The notes below the pieces were generated by a model. The model worked only from the letters and a program-made list of their open reading frames with translations. It was not told the DNA's origin and searched no databases. Shown here in pieces: positions 58,569 to 64,000 of a DNA stretch of 64,000 bases. The translations under genes and the position numbers were made by a program. Within the stretch, counting starts at the first letter, position 1, and each line of letters starts with the position of its first letter. Where the stretch lies: positions 41,638,555 to 41,702,554 of the forward strand of contig OX359280.1 of NCBI GenBank assembly GCA_947179155.2, given 5' to 3'. Source of the DNA: Hedera helix (lineage: Eukaryota > Streptophyta > Magnoliopsida > Apiales > Araliaceae).

Positions 58569-61500
58569 TCAAGTACGCATCTCAACCACATCGTTGTTAT
58601 TTCTGCTGCTCTCATTATTATTGATTCCAGTACTCACCTCTGTGGATTCAGAAGTTGCTGCTGCATTATGACTGATTCCAGTACTTATCTCTGTGAATTC
58701 AGAAGTTGTTGCTGCATTATGACTGATTCTAGTACTCATCTCCAAGGCCACCGGTTCAGAAGTTGTTGCTGCATAATTATTTTCGCTGTTGTTTCTCTCG
58801 GAAATGCAGTTGGATATGAGCTTAAACAGGTCGTATGCTAGTAGAATTGTTGTGGCAAAGACAAATAGGAAAACTACTATACAACCTACCATGTTTGGAA
58901 AAAACACTAGGGCATTTGAGAGCGAAGAGAGAATTCCGGAGCAACCCAGGACATGATTCAAAAGTCTCGGGTCGTCTAATTTATTATTAGTATGCACTAA
59001 CATTGTTTTCCATGTTGCTGCACAGAAATAAACGCATAATGCTATTAAAGAACTTTTCATTACCATATGAGTTTCAAATGGAGAGTTTCTCTGATTTTGA
59101 TAATTGATTTGGATGACCATATACTGCAGTCCGTTGAAGGCCAAGTATGCAGAATGAAATGCGATAGCAATCATCAATCCTTGCTCCCTTGTACAATTAA
59201 TTCATGATCAAATATTAGAAAGGTTATTGTATATGATAATCAGTTAGTTTCAATTATTTTTTGCATGGAAAGAGGAAAGAACTTGATGGTTTTTAAGAAA
59301 CATAAACAAACAAAAATGAAAATTGATATTAGAAATATTATCCTATATAAGACTTTGATTCTATATATATGCAATTTGTGGTAATAGTTAATATTGATTT
59401 CTCTATTATATATATTTTAAGAGTTTGTTCACTTGGTATAAACTGAGTTTAAGTTGGATTATTTAATATGGTATCAAACTTTTTGATGAAAAGAAAACAA
59501 CTCCCTGATTAGCATCATCTTGTTTCTGGCATTATCTAATTTCAACACTCCAAGTCACCTCAAAGGAAATTACAACTCCCTGGTTATCATATCATATCTA
59601 ATTCCAACACCCAAATAACCAAAATGAAAATTTTAGGCACGGATATTTTAGAAAACGCGATTAAACTTTTTTAAAGTGAAATATTGATGCTGGGTTATTT
59701 TTAAAAGTTTATATACCCAACCCTAACTCTAAAAATATTAAAAAAAAATTGAATCCCATTAAGGTCGGAGTCAATCAAGTTTTATCGAGATAGGACAAAA
59801 TTACCAGATCTACATGGATGTGTAAAATTATCAGGCCTAAATGGATGTTTCAAAAAAAATACTCTACTGCCTGAAATAAACAACTACAAAAATTAGTTTT
59901 AGAAAAACACCAAAAATAGAAAAGTAAATTAAAATCATAAAACCCAGCTCCATATATATAATTCTGATCCCCTCCCCTAAGAAGGGTAAACCTCCAAACA
60001 ACAGCCAGCCTCGATCGCAATGCCTCATTGAACAAGTAGGGCAAAAATTAGTAAAATGAGTAATTATATTAAGTGAAAACTATATATAGTAATTTATCAC
60101 TTCAATAATAATAAATATATTAAAAAGAACACTCCCTCCATCTCATAATAAACGTCATAGTTTAACTTTAGTGGTCAAATTGACCATTTTTAATATAAAT
60201 AATTAAAAATATTTACATAAAAAATTTAAATCATTCAACTGGACATTAGTAGTAAATTTTTTGTAATTTATTATGATTATAATTTTTTTCGGTATATATC
60301 TTGAATTTTTTTTAAAATTTATTAATTTTAAAAATATTAATTTAATTAAAAAAATAAAATTAAAACGTTTATTATGTAACGAGATTATATTTCTAGGACA
60401 ACGGACCACTTTCGAAATCAATAACTTTCTATTTTTGTGTAAAACTTTAAGTCCTAGATAGTGCCAGCTAACTAAACCTTTCTATCTTTCTCAAAACAAG
60501 CGGATTCTTACAATTCCCGCCTTCACAGACAAAGTGTGTGTGTGTATATATATATATATATGCAAAAATTAGAAAATGTCTCCCTTAAAAACTGGACTGT
60601 TGGCAACGCAAAGTTCTCTTACGAGTAGTAGCAGTTCTTCTACGGAAATGCAGAGCAAATTCTTCTACGGGAATGCAGAGCAAAAATGGATGACGAATTT
60701 AGGTTAATTAGGAAGGAGAAGGATCGATCGATTAGTACAGTAGAATAAACTAACCGTATATAGCAAAAAATAAAAAATTTAACTACCACGTGTAGTAGTA
60801 GTGAATGCAGAGCAAATTCTTCAGAGCAAAAATTGATGAGGAATTTAGGTTAATTAGGAAGGAGGAAGATCGATCGAATAGTACAGTAGAATTAACTAAC
60901 CTCCTGTTGATACGCTTAGCTCGCCTACAATCGTCTCCCTCAAGATCAAATTCCATACTTTCTTCTGCACCGGCTTCCATTGTTGGGTTTGGGTTTTCCA
61001 TTCCGGCGCCCATTGTTGGGTTTGGGTTCCTATGACAGTGTGTTTCTTCTGGGTTGTGTGTTTCTGGGCCCCCTTGGGGACCTATGACTTTGTGTGTTTC
61101 TGGGCGCCGGCTCCGGCTTCCATTGTTGGGTTTGGGTTCCTATGACTGTGTGTGTTTCTTTTGGGTTTGGGGACCTATGACTGTGTTTCTGTGCGCCGGC
61201 TTCCATTGTTGGGTTTGGGTTCCGTGTTATGTTGTAATGTATATATAGTTCTGGGTTCCTATGATTGTGTGTGTTTTTCTTGGAACCTTCATTCTTCGTA
61301 TATTAAATATATTTAGTATGGAAGGTTATATGCCTCTATAGGGCTGTTATTCTGACTCTAATCACCGGAATATTTCTACCAAATGATAGGAACTTGACTA
61401 ACTTCACCTCAAAAGCTAACTCATAAGGAGGAGGATCAATCTTAATTAGTAGTTCTACGGAAATGCAGAGCAAATTCTTCTACGGAAATGCAGAGCAAAA

Positions 61501-61942
61501 ATTGATGAGAAATTTAGGTTAATTAGGAAGGAGAAGGATCGATCGAATAGTACAGTAGAATTAACTAAGCAAAAAAAAAAATTTTAACTAGACGTGGTGA
61601 ATGCAGAGCAAAAATTGATGAGGATCGTGGTGAATGCAAAGCAAACTCTTCTGCGGAAATGCAGAGCAAAAATTGATGAGGAATTTAGGTTAATTAGGAA
61701 GGAGGAGGATCGATCGAGTAGTATAGTAGTATTAACTAACCTCTTGTTGATACGGCCACCATCACCACCACCGCCGTTGTCACTGCCACTACCGCTGCCA
61801 TGCAACAGAGAAAAAGTTGATAAGAAAATAGGTTAGGGTGGAGGATGAATAATACAATATAGTTAACTTACCTCCTCCTGTCTTGGAGAGAGCTCCTACC
61901 ATCGCCTTCGCCGGCTCCATGGCCTCCTCCCTCAAAATTCAT
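58569..61942 (-). CDS. Four-TM protein with glycine-rich N-terminus, paralogue B
   Basis: A three-exon model: 61942-61872, 61794-61741 and 59187-58569, also predicted at 247 residues. Exon 1 starts MNFEGGGHGAGEGDG and ends at GTAAGTT. Exon 2 (54 nt, as in A) encodes SGSGSDNGGGGDGGRINK and ends at GTTAGTT. Exon 3 begins after ACAAG with in-phase REQGLMIAIAF and carries about four membrane segments. Conserved text with A includes MVIQINYQN, NSPFETHMVM and FVFATTILLAYD. The tail holds three diverged repeats (AATTSEPVALEMSTRISHN, AATTSEFTEISTGISHN, AAATSESTEVSTGINNN) and a different end. Function is unknown. Intron 2 is ~2.55 kb versus ~1.27 kb in A because exon- and intron-derived segments were duplicated there. 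Exons 1-2 rest on splice sites and paralogy. Confidence 0.72.
60901..61013 (-). CDS. Candidate alternative first exon of paralogue B
   Basis: An ATG at 61013 opens a 37-codon frame (start MGAGMENPNPTMEAGAEES, end CRRAKRINR) that ends at AG|GTTAGTT in exactly the phase of exon 2. Joined to exon 3 at 59187 it would give an in-frame protein of about 243 residues with an acidic N-terminus in place of the glycine-rich one. MEFDLEGD in it resembles MNFHPDLEGRG of paralogue A exon 1, so it probably arose by duplication and fusion of exon 1 and exon 2 pieces. It could be a real alternative promoter product or a decayed duplicate. Confidence 0.5.
61018..61235 (-). repeat. Tandem repeats upstream of the alternative exon
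   Basis: On the minus strand about three copies of AACCCAAACCCAACAATGG with GAAACACACA...GTCATAGG between them. Each copy repeats a start codon context (AACAATGGAAGCCGG), similar to the MEAGA codons of the alternative exon, but the upstream copies do not stay open. Confidence 0.75.
61238..61249 (-). promoter_or_regulatory. Possible TATA box for the alternative first exon
   Basis: The minus strand reads CTATATATACATT about 230 bp before the ATG at 61013. Position and sequence suit a plant core promoter. The inference depends on the alternative exon being real. Confidence 0.3.
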
Positions 61943-62250
61943 TTTTCTCTTTTTCTTTCTCTAAAAATTGAAAATCTGCAGAGAATGGCACTGAAGTTCA
62001 GCTTTGCAGAGCTTTTAAATCTGGCTCTGCAGAGGAACAAGGAAAATTTTTAGTGACATCTGAAAGCGGAAGCTTCTTTTTAGTGCCTTGAGTGCATTAT
62101 GATTATGAGAATTTTTAGTGGGAAGCTACTCCGCAGAGGAAGAAGTAATTGGTACTTGAGTCTTTTAAGGTTCGTCTTATTGATTGGCGAATTTTTAGTG
62201 ACATCTGAATTTATAGACACATAAAATCTGAATTTATAGACACATAAGAG

Positions 62251-62941
62251 TAGGAGTGAGTATGGTGCGGTTTGGTGCGATTTGAAGTTTAAACAGCACA
62301 TGAAACCGCTTAGGTGCGGTTTGACAAATTCAAAATCGCACATGAAACCGCTTATGTGCGGTTTGACAAATTCAAAATCGCACATGAAACCGCTTGTGAT
62401 TGGTGCGGTGTGATTTTGAACCGTGCGGTGCGGTTTTATTTAGTGTAGTTTCGGTTCCAAAACCAATTGAAACAATTAAATTTTATGCAATTTAAATTAA
62501 CAATTTAACATCACACAATTTTAAAAACCACTTTTATAACACACTCAACTTTACTTATAATATCTTGTCTAAACAAAAGTAAAATAAAAGTTACATGATG
62601 GATAATTCCAAATGGATTAATTAAAAATTTCTTTTCACATATGAAAATTCTAAACAAAGATAATTACACGAGGGATAATTCCAACTGGATTAATTGAAGG
62701 GTGACTTCTATAATAATGCTTATTGATATGGTTCATGTTGAAAATAGTCAAACAATAGGAAAAAAAATAAAAATGGTGCGGTGCGATTTTTTGACGTGCG
62801 GTTTTGCCTAAAAATCAAACCCAAACCTCAAATTCGATTTTTCAACCTATCTAAAATTGTCACATACAGCGAAACCGTTGGTGCGATTTGTGCGAATTTT
62901 GATGCGATTTTGGGTCCAAATCAATTTTTTGCTCATCCCTA
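62251..62941. mobile_element. hAT-like non-autonomous element, 691 bp
   Basis: Termini are TAGGAGTGAG and CTCATCCCTA, inverted with two mismatches. Flanks CATAAGAG (62243-62250) and CGTAAGGG (62942-62949) are an 8-bp duplication with two mismatches, so the insertion is old. The subterminal arrays of GGTGCGGTTT and GCGATTTTG words resemble other plant hAT MITEs. ORFs within are repeat translations. Confidence 0.65.
62297..62397. repeat. 42-bp tandem repeat inside the hAT-like element
   Basis: About two and a half units of CACATGAAACCGCTTAGGTG, then CGGTTTGACAAATTCAAAATCG, nearly identical to each other. Confidence 0.85.
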
Positions 62942-63084
62942 CGTAAGGGTACCCGAGGCTGTGCTCATAAGGGTACTGCAGTCTCTAAAATCAAATTATC
63001 TGACTTTACCTCAAAAATTAATTCATAAAGAAAAACTATCCTCGCTAAGACTCATCAAATTTGTTAATATTTTTTTGTATATTT

Positions 63085-63480
63085 AAGTTATTCCCCACTA
63101 GTAAAATAAACAGTGACAGCAAATTTGACACATTAGAGAAAGAGTTTCACGTATTATATTTAGGGAAAAATTCTTATTTAATTAAAGTTTTCAAGAAATT
63201 ACATTTGTAGAGTTGCATATTTAGAAAGACAAAATATTATTTTATTAACTAAGACAAAGTTTTATTTTATTTTAGAAAGACAATTTTATTTTAGATCATG
63301 AAAAGTTAAACTCACTAATACATAACAAAACTAATTTTAAGTGCTACTATTAGAAAATTTTATGTTGTTACACCACACGTTACATGATAAAATACATTTT
63401 TGAATTTTGAAAGTGTTATAAAAATGAAGGCTTAATTTTTAATTTGCGATTGTCTCCTGTAAATGCATATATATGGCTTC
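63085..63480. repeat. Another copy of the duplicated spacer
   Basis: CCCACTAGTAAAATAAACAGTGACAGC onwards parallels 33220-33480 and 45923-46080, without the MITE present at 45768. The next unit of the local duplication starts here and may continue past the window. Confidence 0.7.
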
Positions 63481-63618
63481 TTTCTATGATTTCTTAAAGG
63501 AAGTCAACTTTTGGACGAGTGTGGCGAGGTAAATTCAACATATACAGCAAATAAATTTTCTATGGTAGTAACATAAATATGTTGCAGCTAAAAGAAAATC
63601 AATTTAATATAAGTAACA

Positions 63619-63625
<7 letters not shown>

Positions 63626-63674
<49 letters not shown>

Positions 63675-63675
63675 G
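63626..63675. repeat. (AAT)n microsatellite
   Basis: About sixteen AAT units, uninterrupted. Confidence 0.95.
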
Positions 63676-63780
63676 CACTAAAAGTATAAAAAAGAGAGGG
63701 AATAAAGAAGAAACAAAAGAGTTTTATCTTATTTAGCAAAAAAGAAAAAGAAAATTAATTATCAGATAGATAGATATAGC

Positions 63781-64000
63781 CAGTGATGCACAAATGGCCT
63801 GCGGCCCGGCCTGGTTAAAGTTCAGCCTGATCAAGGCCTGGCCTAACTCGGACTGGCCTGAAGACCACAAACAGACCATATTTTTTTTGGCTTAGATCCG
63901 GCCTGAAGCCTGGCCTGGTTCACCCAAAATTCTGTCTGGCCTGTCAATTTTCTTTATTTGCTACTTCAATTCTCCTACTGCAGAAGAAAACTCCATCTTT
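63781..64000. mobile_element. Left end of a GGCC-rich hAT-like element, cut by the window
   Basis: CAGTGATGCACAAATGGCC, followed by CGGCCCGGCCTGG and CAAGGCCTGGCC, matches the left end at 6645 (TAGTGATGCACAACAAGC) and its GGCC-rich interior. The right end lies outside the window. Confidence 0.65.

Larger units (their letters stand above)
60640..61740. repeat. Duplicated exon-2/intron-2 segments of paralogue B
   Basis: The phrase GAATTTAGGTTAATTAGGAA followed by GGAGGAGGATCGATCGA and AGTACAGTAGAATTAACTAAC recurs at about 60690, 60840, 61510 and 61680, and once at 41840 in paralogue A. In every case it lies just inside the intron, next to a real, alternative or lost exon. GCAGAGCAAATTCTTC and GGAAATGCAGAGCAAA are repeated between them. 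Only the copies at 60840 and 61680 are attached to an intact exon. Confidence 0.8.

Noticed and set aside
58533..58841. Plus ORFs opposite the membrane-protein exons (also 39919-40289)
   Set aside because: Their repeats are the antisense of the coding tail repeats, and the minus frame shows paralogue conservation and splice phase.

Overview
The window reads as AT-rich, transposon-dense nuclear DNA of a flowering plant, most likely a eudicot. The evidence is an intact Ty3/gypsy Tekay/Del-type chromovirus, an En/Spm (CACTA) element carrying plant-type transposase remnants, several hAT-like non-autonomous elements, solo LTRs with 5-bp target duplications, and GT-AG intron-containing genes in AT-rich surroundings. 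The species cannot be named from the sequence. I saw no rRNA, tRNA, CRISPR or prokaryotic features.

Layout. 1-340 is the end of a locally duplicated segment. 344-4286 is a minus-oriented gypsy solo LTR (target duplication GAGTG). 4292-6640 is AT-rich spacer with GGCC-rich hAT-like fragments. 6645-19019 is a hAT-like element (target duplication ACTTCAAT/ACTTTAAT) split by a complete, very young gypsy element at 7069-18271 (target duplication CAAAA; two 3184-bp LTRs in which I saw one base difference; one 1546-codon gag-pol ORF on the minus strand). 19265-19970 is a foldback repeat. 21075-32846 is delimited by CACTA-type termini with an ATA duplication. Inside it lie a 2050-bp solo LTR that itself holds a 501-bp hAT MITE, a GC-rich LTR-like stretch, an AT-rich tandem repeat, a glycine-rich CCHC gene fragment, an old gypsy LTR related to the young element that itself holds a 1654-bp solo LTR, and decayed transposase exons.

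32847-64000 is a different landscape: locally duplicated spacer and gene units. It carries the only two host protein genes I can support, paralogues on the minus strand at 40023-42116 and 58569-61942. Each has three exons and encodes a predicted 247-residue protein: a short glycine-rich N-terminus, about four membrane segments, and a polar tail made of repeats. Their exon phases agree exactly, which supports the models. The second gene also has duplicated exon and intron segments and a candidate alternative first exon with its own TATA-like box. A repeated block with a GC-rich, palindrome-bearing core ending at a GTAAGT splice-donor-like site recurs upstream of both genes' 3' sides; four copies keep the core.

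The transposons are stacked parasites with no shared pathway. Within the gypsy element the LTR promoter, tRNA-primer site, gag-pol and polypurine tract form one replication unit. The two host genes look like products of a segmental duplication of the 38-42 kb and 56.5-62 kb regions, followed by divergence of their tails and 5' ends.
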